From Azorhizobium doebereinerae UFLA1-100 (lineage in GTDB: Bacteria > Pseudomonadota > Alphaproteobacteria > Rhizobiales > Xanthobacteraceae): a DNA stretch of 64,000 nt. The position numbers and the translations under genes are program-made. The notes below the pieces were generated by a model. It was not told the origin of the DNA and did not search any database. It saw only the letters and a list, made by a program, of their open reading frames with translations. Shown one piece after another: positions 53,967-63,880 of the stretch. Every line of letters starts with the position of its first letter. Position 1 is the first letter of the stretch. The stretch is taken from contig NZ_AXBA01000024.1 of assembly GCF_000473085.1 (NCBI RefSeq), positions 38,299-102,298 on the forward strand. The letters are read 5' to 3'.

Positions 53967-54785
53967 TCACGCCGGCCGGCCGGCGGCGGGCCAGGTGTGG
54001 GTCTCCTCCACCGCGTCGCGGCACCAGCGATAGAAGGCATCGTAAAGCAGCAACCCGGCCTCCAGCTGTTCGAGGTCGTCGCGGAACATGCGCGACAGGC
54101 CCAGCGAGGCGGCGAGGAAGCCCGCCGCCTGCGGCGCGAGATCGAGCCGCCCGGTGTCCGCCGCGCGGACGATGACGGCGAGCCGGTCCAGCACCGCGCC
54201 GCCGAGCCCGAACACCGCCAGCATGGTATCGAAGGTGCAGCTCTCGCCCACATGGCTGAACGCCACGCCGTCGATGTCGAACGGCGTGGCGCCGAAGCGC
54301 TCGGCCACGGCCGGCACCTCGGCGGCGGCGACGAACAGGAACCGCGCGCCCGGATCAACGAACCGGCGGATCAGCCAGGGGCAGGCGATGCGGTCCACCT
54401 TGGGGCGGGCCCGCGTCACCCAGAGCGTATGGCCGGCCGCATCGCGCGGCGGCACCGCGCCGGCATTGACCAGCGGCGCGGCAGTGGATCGCCACGCCTC
54501 GAAGCCGCCTTCCAGGGTCTCGGCGCGAACGCCCTCGGTGCGCAGCCAGGCGGCGGCGCCCTGGCTCAGCTTCAGGCCCCGCTGGCACACCACGACGACG
54601 TCGCGGCCTGCATAAGCGGCGGCCCAATCCGCCACGGTCTCGGCCGCGCGCCGCTCGGCGGCGGGGCACAGGCGCGGGTCGGCGGCATAGTCCTCGGCCG
54701 TGCGCACGTCGATGAGGACGGGCGCGCCGGGCAGGCCCACAAGGCGGGAGAGCTGTGACACGGTGATTTCGGTGTGCGACGGCAT
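53967..54785 (-). CDS. Rhodanese-ChrB fusion, chromate resistance protein
   Basis: 272 aa. Residues about 10-105 are a rhodanese domain (LIDVRTAEDYAADPRL; active loop VVVCQRGLK with the cysteine). Residues about 115-265 are the ChrB C-terminal domain (RPKVDRIACPWLIRRFVDPGA, ATPFDIDGVAFSHVGESCTFD). The DNA-binding N-terminal domain of true ChrB is missing, so it is not a ChrB-type regulator; a role in reduction or handling of chromate is inferred. Start at 54785; an ATG about 30 bases upstream is possible. Operon with chrA. Confidence 0.9.
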   Translation of the reverse strand: MPSHTEITVSQLSRLVGLPGAPVLIDVRTAEDYAADPRLCPAAERRAAETVADWAAAYAGRDVVVVCQRGLKLSQGAAAWLRTEGVRAETLEGGFEAWRSTAAPLVNAGAVPPRDAAGHTLWVTRARPKVDRIACPWLIRRFVDPGARFLFVAAAEVPAVAERFGATPFDIDGVAFSHVGESCTFDTMLAVFGLGGAVLDRLAVIVRAADTGRLDLAPQAAGFLAASLGLSRMFRDDLEQLEAGLLLYDAFYRWCRDAVEETHTWPAAGRPA

Positions 54786-55082
54786 GGACGTCCATCCCCT
54801 GACAAGGGTCATCCCGTATCCGGGACGGTGGACGCGATCTTCAGCCTGTCGCCTCACGGGGTATCGCGAACAACCCCTTGCCGATGACCTTAGCGGCAAG
54901 GCCCGGTGGCCCGCAAGCCCGTTCCCGCAGGAGGGCCATGCGGAGCGGCGCGCCTTGCGCCGGGGGCTGCGCGACGTATATGTGACCACGGCGCCCAGGC
55001 TTCAGGATGGACGCTCGCCCCCGCAGCTTTCCGCCCCCCTTGCCTTGCCGCACGGCGGCGCGGCCCGCATACTCTGCCTGCT
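54786..55082. promoter_or_regulatory. Divergent gap between the chromate genes and the J-domain gene
   Basis: 297 GC-rich bases with no gene and no recognised operator; both promoters should lie here. Confidence 0.3.
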
Positions 55083-55682
55083 ATGAAGATTGACTCCCCC
55101 TTCTTCGACCGCATCCGGGTGAAGCCCGCTGAGGATCGGTTGCGGAAGCCCACCTGCCCCACTTGCCAGTGGCCCGGCTGCGACCAGCCGGGGACCCATC
55201 GCGCGCCCAAGGGCCGGATGGCGGAGGGGGAATATTGGCTGTACTGCCTCGACCACGTGAAGGAATACAACCAGTCCTACAACTATTTCGCGGGCATGAG
55301 CGATTCCGCGGTCTACGCCTATCAGAAGGATGCGCTGACCGGGCACCGGCCCACCTGGCGCATGGGCGTGCGCGACGGCGAGGGCAGCAAGAAGACCGAC
55401 GGCATGCGCGACCCGTTCGGCTTCGGCGCCGAGATGGGCAGCCACGGCTCCGGCTTCGAGCCGCGCGAGCCGGAAGGCCGGGCCATCCGCACCGCCGAGC
55501 GGCAGGCGCTGGAGCTGATGGGGCTCGAACTTTCCGCCTCTGCCGCCGAGATCAAATCCCGCTTCAAGGAACTGGTGAAACGCCACCATCCCGACGCCAA
55601 CGGCGGCGACCGCTCGGCCGAGGAGCGGCTGCGCAACGTCATCCAGGCCTACAACTGCTTGAAGAAGGCAGGTTTTTGTTGA
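55083..55682 (+). CDS. J-domain protein associated with cobS
   Basis: 199 aa. Residues 25-60 have four cysteines/histidines (CPTCQWPGCDQPGTH, YCLDHVKEYN) that may hold zinc. The C-terminal part is a DnaJ domain with HPD near residue 170 (KRHHPDANGGDRSAEERL). No G/F or central zinc-finger region, so it is a specialised DnaK partner. It stands just before cobS/cobT, as in other Rhizobiales, which hints at chaperone help for the cobaltochelatase; this is inference. Confidence 0.9.
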   Translation: MKIDSPFFDRIRVKPAEDRLRKPTCPTCQWPGCDQPGTHRAPKGRMAEGEYWLYCLDHVKEYNQSYNYFAGMSDSAVYAYQKDALTGHRPTWRMGVRDGEGSKKTDGMRDPFGFGAEMGSHGSGFEPREPEGRAIRTAERQALELMGLELSASAAEIKSRFKELVKRHHPDANGGDRSAEERLRNVIQAYNCLKKAGFC

Positions 55683-55805
55683 ACACCGCGTGCGGCGCAG
55701 CAGTGCGTTGCGCTATGGTTCTTGCGGATGCGGAAAACCTTTAAGGTGCCGCGAGCGGTATAAGCGAATGACTTGAGCGCGGCGTCCCGCGCGAACGGAG
55801 GCATG

Positions 55806-56786
55806 ATGAGCACCGAGACCGTGGCACCTACTCCCGACATGAAGGTTTCGGTGAGGCAGGTGTTTGGCATCGACATCGACATGGAAGTCCCGGCCTTTTC
55901 CGAGGCGGACAGCCATGTTCCGGATCTCGATCCCGATTACATCTTCGACCGCCCCACCACCCTCGCCATCCTCGCCGGCTTCGCGCATAACCGCCGAGTC
56001 ATGGTGACCGGATACCACGGCACCGGCAAGTCCACGCACATCGAGCAGGTGGCGGCGCGACTCAACTGGCCGTGCGTGCGGGTGAACCTGGACAGCCACA
56101 TCTCGCGCATCGACCTGATCGGCAAGGATGCCATCGTGGTCCGCGACGGGCTCCAGGTGACCGAGTTCCGCGACGGCATCCTGCCCTGGGCGCTGCAGAA
56201 CAACGTCGCTTTGGTGTTCGACGAATATGACGCCGGCCGTCCGGACGTGATGTTCGTGATCCAGCGCGTGCTGGAGGTTTCCGGCCGCCTCACCCTGCTG
56301 GACCAGAACCGGGTGATCCGCCCCCACCCCTCGTTCCGCCTGTTCGCCACCGCCAACACGGTCGGCCTCGGCGACACTACGGGCCTCTATCACGGCACCC
56401 AGCAGATCAACCAGGGCCAGATGGACCGCTGGTCCATCGTCACCACGCTGAACTACCTTGCCCATGACAAGGAAGTGGACATCGTGCTGGCCAAGTCGAA
56501 GCACTACCAGAACCCGCAGGGGCGGGACACGGTGGCGCGCATGGTGCGCCTCGCCGACCTGACGCGCAGCGCCTTCATCAACGGCGACCTGTCCACGGTG
56601 ATGAGCCCGCGCACCGTGCTCACCTGGGCGGAGAATTCCGAGATCTTCAAGGACATCGGCTTCGCCCTGCGCGTCACCTTCCTCAACAAGTGCGACGAGC
56701 TGGAGCGCCCGCTGGTGGCCGAGTTCTACCAGCGCTGCTTCGGCCAGGAACTGCCGGAAAGCGCGGTCAACGTCGCGCTGTCGTGA
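55806..56786 (+). CDS. cobS: Aerobic cobaltochelatase subunit CobS
   Basis: 326-aa AAA+ ATPase that with CobT drives cobalt insertion by CobN into hydrogenobyrinate diamide (aerobic B12 pathway). Walker [10 protein letters not shown], Walker [12 protein letters not shown], sensor 1 [11 protein letters not shown] and arginine-finger region [10 protein letters not shown] onward. Two ATGs lie at 55803 and 55806; 55806 has the better distance to GGAGG. cobN is not in the window. Confidence 0.96.
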   Translation: MSTETVAPTPDMKVSVRQVFGIDIDMEVPAFSEADSHVPDLDPDYIFDRPTTLAILAGFAHNRRVMVTGYHGTGKSTHIEQVAARLNWPCVRVNLDSHISRIDLIGKDAIVVRDGLQVTEFRDGILPWALQNNVALVFDEYDAGRPDVMFVIQRVLEVSGRLTLLDQNRVIRPHPSFRLFATANTVGLGDTTGLYHGTQQINQGQMDRWSIVTTLNYLAHDKEVDIVLAKSKHYQNPQGRDTVARMVRLADLTRSAFINGDLSTVMSPRTVLTWAENSEIFKDIGFALRVTFLNKCDELERPLVAEFYQRCFGQELPESAVNVALS

Positions 56787-56791
56787 CGGCG

Positions 56792-56813
56792 GGCCCCTCC
56801 TGCGGGAGGGGCC
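56792..56813 (+). other. 9-bp hairpin between cobS and cobT
   Basis: GGCCCCTCC at 56792-56800 with GGAGGGGCC at 56805-56813, loop TGCG. No T-run. It may be an mRNA processing or attenuation structure between two subunits made in equal ring complexes. Confidence 0.5.
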
Positions 56814-56890
56814 TGTCCTCCCTGCGCCGGCCCGGCGCCCCCGCGCCCGCCTCCCGCGGGCGCACCCCGCGTCCCTGACAGGCTGAAGCC

Positions 56891-58783
56891 ATGGCTCCCC
56901 CGACCAACAAGACCGTCAAGACCGCCCCCAAGGAAGCCCCGGCCGAGCCGTTCAAGCGCGCCGTCGCAAGCTGCTTCAAGGCGATCGCCGGCGTGAGCGA
57001 GTTCGAGGTGACCTATGCCTCCGAGCGTCCCTCGCTGGCGCCGGACCGGGTGCGCCTGCCGGAGCCGCCGCGCCGCTTCACCGCCCAGGATGCCGCCATC
57101 GTGCGCGGCCACGCGGATTCCCTCGCCCTGCGCCTCGCCTGCCACAGCCCCGCCATCCACCGCCGCATGCTGCCCACGGGCGACACCGCGCGCGCGGTGT
57201 TCGAGGCGATGGAGCAGGCCCGCGTGGAAGCGCTCGGCGGCAATCGCATGCTGGGCACCCAGCGCAACCTCACCGCCATGCTGAACGACCGCTACCATCG
57301 CGGTCCCTATGCCGACATCACCGAGCGCGCCGACGCCCCCATCGAGGAAGCGGTGGCGCTGATGGTGCGCGAGCGCCTCACCGGCCAGGCCCCGCCGGCC
57401 GCCGCGCGCAAGATCGTCGACCTGTGGCGCGACTATATCGAGGCCCGCGCCGACAAGGACCTCGCCCGCCTCTCCGAGGTGCTGGAGGACCAGAAGAAGT
57501 TCGGCGAGATCACGCGCGAGCTGCTGTCCTCGCTGGAGATGGGCGAGGAAAGCGGGCTCGAGAGCGACGAGCAGAGCGACAGCGACGACGAATCCAACAG
57601 CCGCGACGAGCAGAACGGCGAGGAAGGCGAGCGCAGCGAGGACGACAGCCAGGAGGGCGCCACCGAGGTGGAAGCCGAGATGGCCCAGGACGAACTGCCC
57701 GACAGCGCGGTGGAGAGCGAGGCCGGCCCGCCCGCCGACATGCCCGACGACGCCGACCTCGGCGACAGCGACGAGGCCGCCGAGCCCTGGCAGCCGCGCA
57801 CCCCGCCAGCGTTCGACCACAAGGGGCCGGAATACCACGCCTTCACCACCAAGTTCGACGAGGAGACGCTGGCCGAGGAATTGTGCGACGCCGAGGAACT
57901 GACGCGGCTGCGCTCCTATCTCGACAAGCAGCTCGGCCACCTCCAGGGCGTGGTGGCGCGTCTCGCCAACCGCCTCCAGCGCCGCCTGCTGGCGCAGCAG
58001 AACCGCGCCTGGGAATTCGACCTGGAGGAAGGCGTGCTCGACCCCGCCCGCCTCTCCCGCGTGGTCACCGATCCGATGCAGGCGCTGTCCTTCAAGCGCG
58101 AGCGCGACACCGAGTTCCGCGACACCGTGGTCACGCTGCTGATCGACAATTCCGGCTCCATGCGCGGCCGGCCGATCACGGTCGCCGCCACCTGCGCCGA
58201 CATCCTCGCCCGCACCCTTGAGCGCTGCGCGGTGAAGGTGGAGGTGCTCGGCTTCACCACCCGCGCCTGGAAGGGCGGGCAGTCGCGCGAGGCCTGGCTC
58301 GCCGCCGGCAAGCCGGCCAATCCGGGCCGCCTCAACGACCTGCGCCACATCGTCTATAAGTCCGCCGACGCCCCCTGGCGCCGCGCCCGGCGCAACCTCG
58401 GCCTGATGATGCGCGAGGGGCTGCTGAAGGAGAATATCGACGGCGAGGCCCTCGACTGGGCCTACCAGCGCCTGCTCGGCCGGCCCGAGGCGCGCAAGAT
58501 CCTGATGATGATCTCCGACGGCGCGCCGGTGGACGATTCCACCCTCTCGGTGAACCCCGGCAATTATCTGGAGCGCCACCTGCGCCACATCATCTCGCAG
58601 ATCGAGGACCGCTCGCCGGTGGAGCTGATCGCCATCGGCATCGGCCATGACGTGACGCGCTACTACAAGCGCGCCGTGACCATCGTGGACGCCGAGGAAC
58701 TGGGCGGCGCCATGACCGAGAAGCTGGCCGAGCTGTTCGACGACAAGCCGGCCCCGGCACCGCGCGGACGCAGGCTGCACTGA
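56891..58783 (+). CDS. cobT: Aerobic cobaltochelatase subunit CobT
   Basis: 630 aa. N-terminal helical part, then a long acidic Glu/Asp/Ser-rich segment (about residues 215-300), and a C-terminal VWA domain with the MIDAS motif [10 protein letters not shown] and a later SDGAPVDD. CobT binds CobS rings and links them to CobN. Full length. Its TGA overlaps the next ATG by one base. Confidence 0.96.
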   Translation: MAPPTNKTVKTAPKEAPAEPFKRAVASCFKAIAGVSEFEVTYASERPSLAPDRVRLPEPPRRFTAQDAAIVRGHADSLALRLACHSPAIHRRMLPTGDTARAVFEAMEQARVEALGGNRMLGTQRNLTAMLNDRYHRGPYADITERADAPIEEAVALMVRERLTGQAPPAAARKIVDLWRDYIEARADKDLARLSEVLEDQKKFGEITRELLSSLEMGEESGLESDEQSDSDDESNSRDEQNGEEGERSEDDSQEGATEVEAEMAQDELPDSAVESEAGPPADMPDDADLGDSDEAAEPWQPRTPPAFDHKGPEYHAFTTKFDEETLAEELCDAEELTRLRSYLDKQLGHLQGVVARLANRLQRRLLAQQNRAWEFDLEEGVLDPARLSRVVTDPMQALSFKRERDTEFRDTVVTLLIDNSGSMRGRPITVAATCADILARTLERCAVKVEVLGFTTRAWKGGQSREAWLAAGKPANPGRLNDLRHIVYKSADAPWRRARRNLGLMMREGLLKENIDGEALDWAYQRLLGRPEARKILMMISDGAPVDDSTLSVNPGNYLERHLRHIISQIEDRSPVELIAIGIGHDVTRYYKRAVTIVDAEELGGAMTEKLAELFDDKPAPAPRGRRLH

Positions 58784-59805
58784 TGGCCCTGCTCACACGC
58801 CGCACCCTCCTCGCCAGCCTGCTGGTCGGGGTGGGCGGCGTGGCGCTGGGGCACCGGGCGTTCTCGAAGCCGCGCGACCTGCCGCTCTCGCCGGTGCCGG
58901 TGGAGGTGAAGGCCACCCCCATCGAGCGGTTCCGCATCGGATCGGACGAGACCCGGTTCGGCCGGCTGGAATTCCGCGGCGGGCTGACCCTGACCTCGAC
59001 CTTCTCCGGCTTCGGCGGCATCTCCGCCTTCACGCTCGATGCCGCCGGCGCCGAATTTCTCGCCGTCACCGATGCCAGCGTCTTCCTGCGCGGCCGCCTG
59101 AAGAGCGACGGCGACCGGCCGGTCGGCCTGACCGACGTCACCGCCGCCGCGCTGCGGGACGACAAGGGCGGCCTGCTGGCCACCCAGGGGCGGGAGGATT
59201 CCGAATCCATCGCCGTCTCGCCCGGCGGCATCTATGTGGGGCTGGAGACGGTCAACGAGATCTGGCTCTATCCCGCGCCCAATCCGCTCGGCCGGCCGGG
59301 CAAGCGGGTGGAGATCCCGCCCGAGGTGCAGCGGCTGCGCCGCAACACCGGGCTGGAAAGCCTCGTCTATGTGCCCGACGGCGCACTGGCCGGCACCCTC
59401 ATCGGCATCGGCGAGGAGGGCGCCACCGACCGGGACGATTTGCCCGGCTTCCTCGTCGGCGGCCCGGCGCCGGGGATCTTCACCATCGCCAAGAGCGGCC
59501 TTTTCGACGCCACCGACGCCGCCCTCGGACCCGGCGGCACGCTGTTCCTGCTGGAGCGGCACTATGCGGTCTCGACCGGCGTGTCCATGCAGATCCGCCG
59601 CTTCGCCCTCGCCGACGTGAAGCCCGGCGCGCGGCTCGCCGGCGAGGTGCTGTTCACCGGCGACATGGCCTATGAGGTGGACAATATGGAAGGCCTCGCC
59701 GTGACCCGGAACGCCGCCGGCGAGACCCTGCTGACCGTGATCTCGGACGACAATTTCAGCCCGCTCCAGCGCACCATCCTGCTGCGCTTCGCCGTAACCG
59801 GCTGA
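58783..59805 (+). CDS. Esterase-like phytase-domain protein
   Basis: 340 aa, exported by a signal peptide (SLLVGVGGVALGHRAFS core; RRT near the start could also be a Tat-type lead). The beta-propeller phytase-like family (PF13449) shows FGGISAFTLDAAGAEFLAVTD, EDSESIAVSPGGIYVGLE and NMEGLAVTRNAAGE. Phytase activity is not assured. Translationally coupled to cobT by start/stop overlap, a common position in Rhizobiales. Confidence 0.87.
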   Translation: MALLTRRTLLASLLVGVGGVALGHRAFSKPRDLPLSPVPVEVKATPIERFRIGSDETRFGRLEFRGGLTLTSTFSGFGGISAFTLDAAGAEFLAVTDASVFLRGRLKSDGDRPVGLTDVTAAALRDDKGGLLATQGREDSESIAVSPGGIYVGLETVNEIWLYPAPNPLGRPGKRVEIPPEVQRLRRNTGLESLVYVPDGALAGTLIGIGEEGATDRDDLPGFLVGGPAPGIFTIAKSGLFDATDAALGPGGTLFLLERHYAVSTGVSMQIRRFALADVKPGARLAGEVLFTGDMAYEVDNMEGLAVTRNAAGETLLTVISDDNFSPLQRTILLRFAVTG

Positions 59806-59809
59806 CCGC

Positions 59810-60778
59810 TCAGAGGTCCTCCGGCGCCACCTTGCCGGCTTCCCAGCCCAGTATGGCCCGCTTGCGGGTGAGGCCCCAGTGATAGCCGGTGAGATCGCCA
59901 TTCTTGCCGATGACCCGGTGGCAGGGCACCACGAACGAGATCGGGTTCTTGCCCACCGCCGCGCCCACCGCGCGGGCGGCGGCGGGCCGGCCCACGTGCC
60001 CGGCGATGCTGGAATAGGTGGTAGCGCGGCCCATGGGGATGCGCAGCAGCGTCTCCCACACCCTGATCTCGAAATCCGTGCCGATGAAGACGATGCGCAG
60101 CGGCTGCTCCTCGCGCCACGCCTCGGGGTCGAATATGCGCGCCACCAGCGGCGCGGTCGCCAGCGGGTCCTCCACATAGCTGGCGTGCGGCCAGCGCCGG
60201 CGCATGTCGGCGAGCGCCTCCTCCTCTTCGCCCGCATCGGCGAAGGCGAGGCCGCAGAGACCGCGCGAGGTGCACATGGCAAGCGCGGTGCCGAACGGCG
60301 AGGGATGCAGGCCGAAGCGGATGACGAGGCCCGCCCCGCCGGTCTTCCACTCGCCCGGCGACATGGCCTCGTGCACCACGAACAGGTCATGCAGGCGGCC
60401 GGGGCCGGACAGGCCGAGCTCCAGCGCCGCGTCGAGCACGTTGGGGCATTCCGCCAGCACCTGCCGGGCGCGATCCAGCGTCACCGCCTGGAGGAAGGCT
60501 TTCGGCGTGAGGCCGCACCAGCGGCGGAACAGGTCGGTCAGCGCGCGCGGGGTGACGCCCGCCGCGCGGGCGATGGCCTCCACCTCGGGCTGGTCGCGCA
60601 TGTGGTTGGTCACATAGGCCACGGCGCGGCGCACCACGTCATAGTCGGCGGCGCCGATCTCCAGCTGCATGGCCGGACCCGCCGGCAGGCCGCCGAGGCG
60701 CGGCAGCTCAAGCGGCAGGGTGGTCTGGGACGGAATCTGGAGCACGGGCGGGATTCCTTTTGGATCAGAAGCAGCCAT
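59810..60778 (-). CDS. Ada-like protein: AraC-type HTH fused to O6-alkylguanine-DNA alkyltransferase
   Basis: 322 aa. AraC-type HTH at about residues 55-150 (VEAIARAAGVTPRALTDLFR, LGLSGPGRLHDLFV). Alkyltransferase domain at about 160-322 with active-site PCHRV in FVVPCHRVIGKNGDL. The Ada N-terminal zinc domain that senses methylphosphotriesters is missing, so induction must differ from E. coli Ada. ATG 60778 is chosen; GTG 60781 is adjacent. It converges with the phytase-like gene. Confidence 0.93.
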   Translation of the reverse strand: MAASDPKGIPPVLQIPSQTTLPLELPRLGGLPAGPAMQLEIGAADYDVVRRAVAYVTNHMRDQPEVEAIARAAGVTPRALTDLFRRWCGLTPKAFLQAVTLDRARQVLAECPNVLDAALELGLSGPGRLHDLFVVHEAMSPGEWKTGGAGLVIRFGLHPSPFGTALAMCTSRGLCGLAFADAGEEEEALADMRRRWPHASYVEDPLATAPLVARIFDPEAWREEQPLRIVFIGTDFEIRVWETLLRIPMGRATTYSSIAGHVGRPAAARAVGAAVGKNPISFVVPCHRVIGKNGDLTGYHWGLTRKRAILGWEAGKVAPEDL

Positions 60779-60812
60779 CACATCACCGTCGGGGCGCCAC
60801 GGCCACCCGATT

Positions 60813-61337
60813 TCACCCGAAGGTGGTGCGGGTGACGCCGCGCTTCACCTCGCTCAGGGCGGCGCTGAGGTCGTCCGCCAGCTCGCCCTTCTGGATCGGG
60901 CCGAGGAAGCCGCCCACCGGCGTCTCGCGGCCTTGCGAGACGAGGGAAAGGGCGAGCGTGCCGTGGTCCTCGTCGTCCTCGCGCTTCACCCGGGTCCAGA
61001 ACGGGTTCATCCGCGCCACCCAGGGCCGGCCGCGCGCCGGCACGTGGCGCACCTCCACCAGGCTCGGCGTGATGCGGATGAATTCGCGCGCGTCGGCGGC
61101 ACGGAAATTGGCCTTGAAGGCCCAGTAGATCAGCAGCACGTCGAGGCCGAAGAAGCCGAACACCGGCCAGGCGCCCATGGCCAGGAACACCGCCCCCGAG
61201 CCGAAGCTGATGCCGCCGATCAGCAGCATGACAATGAGGAAGCCCCGCTGCGACAGCGAGCGGTGGGGGGCCAGCGTCGCGGCGAAAACGGTGGGCTCCT
61301 CGTCCGGAACGACGGGCGGGTCGTTGGCGTCGGTCAT
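60813..61337 (-). CDS. DUF2244 membrane protein
   Basis: 174 aa with two adjacent hydrophobic helices (GFLIVMLLIGGISFGSGAVF and VFGFFGLDVLLIYWAF) and a C-terminal cytoplasmic beta part (ITPSLVEVRHVPARGR). Conserved but uncharacterised in alphaproteobacteria, often divergent from nth as here. Only 21 bases separate its ATG from the nth ATG. Confidence 0.9.
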   Translation of the reverse strand: MTDANDPPVVPDEEPTVFAATLAPHRSLSQRGFLIVMLLIGGISFGSGAVFLAMGAWPVFGFFGLDVLLIYWAFKANFRAADAREFIRITPSLVEVRHVPARGRPWVARMNPFWTRVKREDDEDHGTLALSLVSQGRETPVGGFLGPIQKGELADDLSAALSEVKRGVTRTTFG

Positions 61338-61358
61338 GGTGCGCAGTATACGGTAAAA

Positions 61359-62348
61359 ATGCCGCGAAAGACGACCGCTCCGGTGACCACGCCCGCATCC
61401 ACCCCCAAACGGGCGGCCAAGGGGGCGTCTCCTGCTGTCACGCCCGGTGAGGGGCTCGGCAAGGCCAAGGCCCCGCCCAAGGCCAAGGCCCCGCCTAAGA
61501 CTAAGGCCCCGCCCAAGACTGAGACATCGCCCAAAGCGAAGCCGCCGGCCCAGCCGCGCAAGGCCCCCGCCGCCGAGCGCTCCGGCCTTGCCGCGCCCAA
61601 AGGCGCGCGGGCCAAGGCCGTCGCCGCCGGCCTGGCCGCCTCCCCCGCCGCGCCCGCCCGGCGACGGGCGGTGGCCAATGCGGCGGCTGCGGTGCACGGG
61701 CGCACGGTGACGCTTTGGTCGGATGCCGAGATCACCGAGGCCTTCAGCCGCTTCGAGGCGCTGAACCCCGAGCCCAAGGGCGAGCTGGACTATACCGACC
61801 CCTTCACTTTGCTGGTGGCGGTGGTGCTCTCGGCCCAGGCCACCGACGTGGGCGTGAACAAGGCGACGCGCGGCCTGTTCGCCGCCGCCCCCACGCCCAA
61901 GGCCATGGTGGCACTGGGGGAAGAGGGCATCGCCCAACATATCCGCACCCTCGGCCTCTACCGGGGCAAGGCGAAGAATGTGGCGGAACTGTCCCGCCTG
62001 CTGCTGGAGCGTCACGGCGGGACCGTGCCGCAGGACCGGGCGGCGCTGGAGGCGCTGCCGGGGGTCGGGCGCAAGACCGCCAATGTGGTGCTGAACATCG
62101 CCTTCGGCGTGCCGACCATCGCGGTGGACACCCATCTGTTCCGGGTCGCCAACCGCACCGGCCTCGCTCCCGGCGCCACCCCGCTCGATGTGGAGCTGGC
62201 GCTGGAGGCGCGCATTCCCGACCGCTTCAAGCTGCACGCCCACCACTGGCTGATCCTGCACGGACGCTACATCTGCAAGGCGCAGCGGCCGGACTGCCCG
62301 ATCTGCCCCATCTCCGATTTGTGCCGCTGGCCGGACAAGCCGATCTGA
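61359..62348 (+). CDS. nth: Endonuclease III with a long Lys/Pro-rich N-terminal extension
   Basis: 329-aa DNA glycosylase/AP lyase for oxidised pyrimidines. Helix-hairpin-helix LPGVGRKTANVVLN carries the catalytic lysine, VDTHLFRV the aspartate, and the cluster motif C-x6-C-x2-C-x5-C is complete (CKAQRPDCPICPISDLC). Residues 1-115 are an extra disordered tail of AxPPK-type repeats coded by a tandem DNA repeat (about 61460-61525); typical Nth is about 210 aa. The basic tail may add DNA binding. The 21-base gap to the divergent gene leaves little room for separate promoters. Confidence 0.95.
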   Translation: MPRKTTAPVTTPASTPKRAAKGASPAVTPGEGLGKAKAPPKAKAPPKTKAPPKTETSPKAKPPAQPRKAPAAERSGLAAPKGARAKAVAAGLAASPAAPARRRAVANAAAAVHGRTVTLWSDAEITEAFSRFEALNPEPKGELDYTDPFTLLVAVVLSAQATDVGVNKATRGLFAAAPTPKAMVALGEEGIAQHIRTLGLYRGKAKNVAELSRLLLERHGGTVPQDRAALEALPGVGRKTANVVLNIAFGVPTIAVDTHLFRVANRTGLAPGATPLDVELALEARIPDRFKLHAHHWLILHGRYICKAQRPDCPICPISDLCRWPDKPI

Positions 62349-62370
62349 CGCCGCCGGCGCGGGATCCGGG

Positions 62371-63084
62371 TCAAGCCGAGACCTTGCGCCCCTCGATCAG
62401 CGGGCCGCTGCCCATGCCCGCGCCCGGCAGCGGCGCGAGGCGACGGTGCAGGTGCACCATCAGCGCGGTGCCGAACACCGGGGTGGCGAGATTGAGGATC
62501 GGCACCATCAGCACCGGCACGATCAGCAGCCCGGCAAGGAAGACCGGGACGGCATTGGCCTGCCGCAGCGCCCGCGCCTCCTCCGGCGAGCGATAGCGCA
62601 TGGCGGCCAGTTCGAAATACTCCCGGCTCAGCAGATAGGCGTTGGCGACGAAGAAGATGATGACGTTGACGCCCGGCACCAGGAGCAGCAGCAGGGCGAC
62701 GATGTTCACCGCCAGCACGATGCCGAAGAAGCGCAGCGAGGCCAGGATGGAGCGCCCGAGCGGCTGCGGCGCGCCCACCGGATCGGCCGGATAGCTCGCC
62801 CGCTCCACCGTCTCGGCCACGTCGTCGAGGAAGAAGCCCGCCACCAGCGCGGCCGTGGCCGGCATCAGGTACAGCGCCCCGACGAGGGAGCCGACGCCCA
62901 CCAGGATCGCCACCGTGGTGTCGAGCCAGGGATAGGGCAGCGTCGCCAGATGCTGGAGCGCCGCATTGAGGCCGATGGCCATCACCACCAGCAGGGCGAT
63001 GGCGAGCGCGATGGATTTGAGCAGCACGCCGCGCAGCAGCGGCGAGAAGACCTGTCCGAAGGCGGTGAAGGCGGCGGCGATCAT
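62371..63084 (-). CDS. EI24/CysZ-like membrane protein
   Basis: 237-aa inner-membrane protein with about four to six hydrophobic helices. Family features: LYLMPATAALVAGFFLDDVA, SILASLRFFGIVLAVNIVAL and NAYLLSREYFELAAMRYR. CysZ imports sulfate in some species; EI24-domain homologues in alphaproteobacteria are uncharacterised. Converges with nth. Confidence 0.9.
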   Translation of the reverse strand: MIAAAFTAFGQVFSPLLRGVLLKSIALAIALLVVMAIGLNAALQHLATLPYPWLDTTVAILVGVGSLVGALYLMPATAALVAGFFLDDVAETVERASYPADPVGAPQPLGRSILASLRFFGIVLAVNIVALLLLLVPGVNVIIFFVANAYLLSREYFELAAMRYRSPEEARALRQANAVPVFLAGLLIVPVLMVPILNLATPVFGTALMVHLHRRLAPLPGAGMGSGPLIEGRKVSA

Positions 63085-63190
63085 GGGGCTCCATCCAAGG
63101 CCGGGACGGCGGGCGCGGGCCCCGGGGCTGTAGCGTCAGGTGGGGTGCGCGGGTCCCGCTCTCAAGGCCCCTCGCCCGCGCCCAGCCGGC

Positions 63191-63655
63191 TCAGGAGCCG
63201 ATGCGGACGGGGAAATCCAGGTGGAAGATGTCCGAGCCGCCGAACCGGGCACGGAACTGCGCCTTGATCTCGGTGAGCTTGGCCTGGGCATCGGGGGTGT
63301 TGGGATGCACCAGGATGACCAGCTTGGTGGAGGCGTGCAGCATGGCGAGCGGGCCGCCCGTCCCGCCCTTGCCCTGGCCATAGGCGTCCAGCACCGTCAT
63401 CCCGTCGGGAAAGCGCGGCCGGACCACCTCCTCCATGAACTGGGCGAACTGCTGTTCGCTCACGCCCTTGCCGTCCGGGGTGGCGAGGCTGAAGAACAGC
63501 TGGGTCTGGATCATCACGCTGTCCGCCCAGGGCGTCGCCTGCCAGCCGGGCGTGGGCGAGGCGGCGGGCGCCTGCGACTGGGCGCGCGCCGGCGCGAGGG
63601 CCAGCGACACCGCGAAGAAGGCGAGCAGCGGCAGGATGAGGCGACGCGCGGACAT
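63191..63655 (-). CDS. DUF3574 secreted protein
   Basis: 154 aa. Signal peptide to ARA (about residue 25). Mature domain: DSVMIQTQLFFSLATPDGKGVSEQ and VRPRFPDGMTVLDAYGQGKG, then TKLVILVHPNTPDAQAKL, a pattern of the DUF3574 family. Function unknown. The gene is followed by EI24 on the same strand (106 bases). Confidence 0.85.
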   Translation of the reverse strand: MSARRLILPLLAFFAVSLALAPARAQSQAPAASPTPGWQATPWADSVMIQTQLFFSLATPDGKGVSEQQFAQFMEEVVRPRFPDGMTVLDAYGQGKGGTGGPLAMLHASTKLVILVHPNTPDAQAKLTEIKAQFRARFGGSDIFHLDFPVRIGS

Positions 63656-63880
63656 GACTTCCCCCTGGTGATCCGGAGATCCGGAGATCTCGCGGCTGGT
63701 TCTCCCTTCTAGAGCGCCGCCCGCCGGGATGGAAACCTCCTGTTGTCCATCTTGTGGGCGCCGGCGCGGCACCCGCTTGAACGAGGCCCCCGCCACCGCA
63801 CAACAGGACCATGGGTCCCCGCTCGGGCCCGGTGCCGCCGCCGCCCCGCGCGGGGTGGGCCCGGATCTGACGCAAGGCGC
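63656..63880. other. Intergenic stretch before the TetR-type promoter
   Basis: Together with 63881-63966 this makes a 311-base gene-free stretch. The part up to 63880 is GC-rich, with no gene or repeat recognised. Confidence 0.3.

Noticed and set aside
53967..54785. ChrB transcriptional regulator
   Set aside because: The regulatory N-terminal domain is replaced by a rhodanese domain, so no DNA-binding role can be claimed.
55683..55805. Cobalamin riboswitch before cobS
   Set aside because: The gap of 123 bases is too short and no B12-box-like sequence or matching fold was seen.
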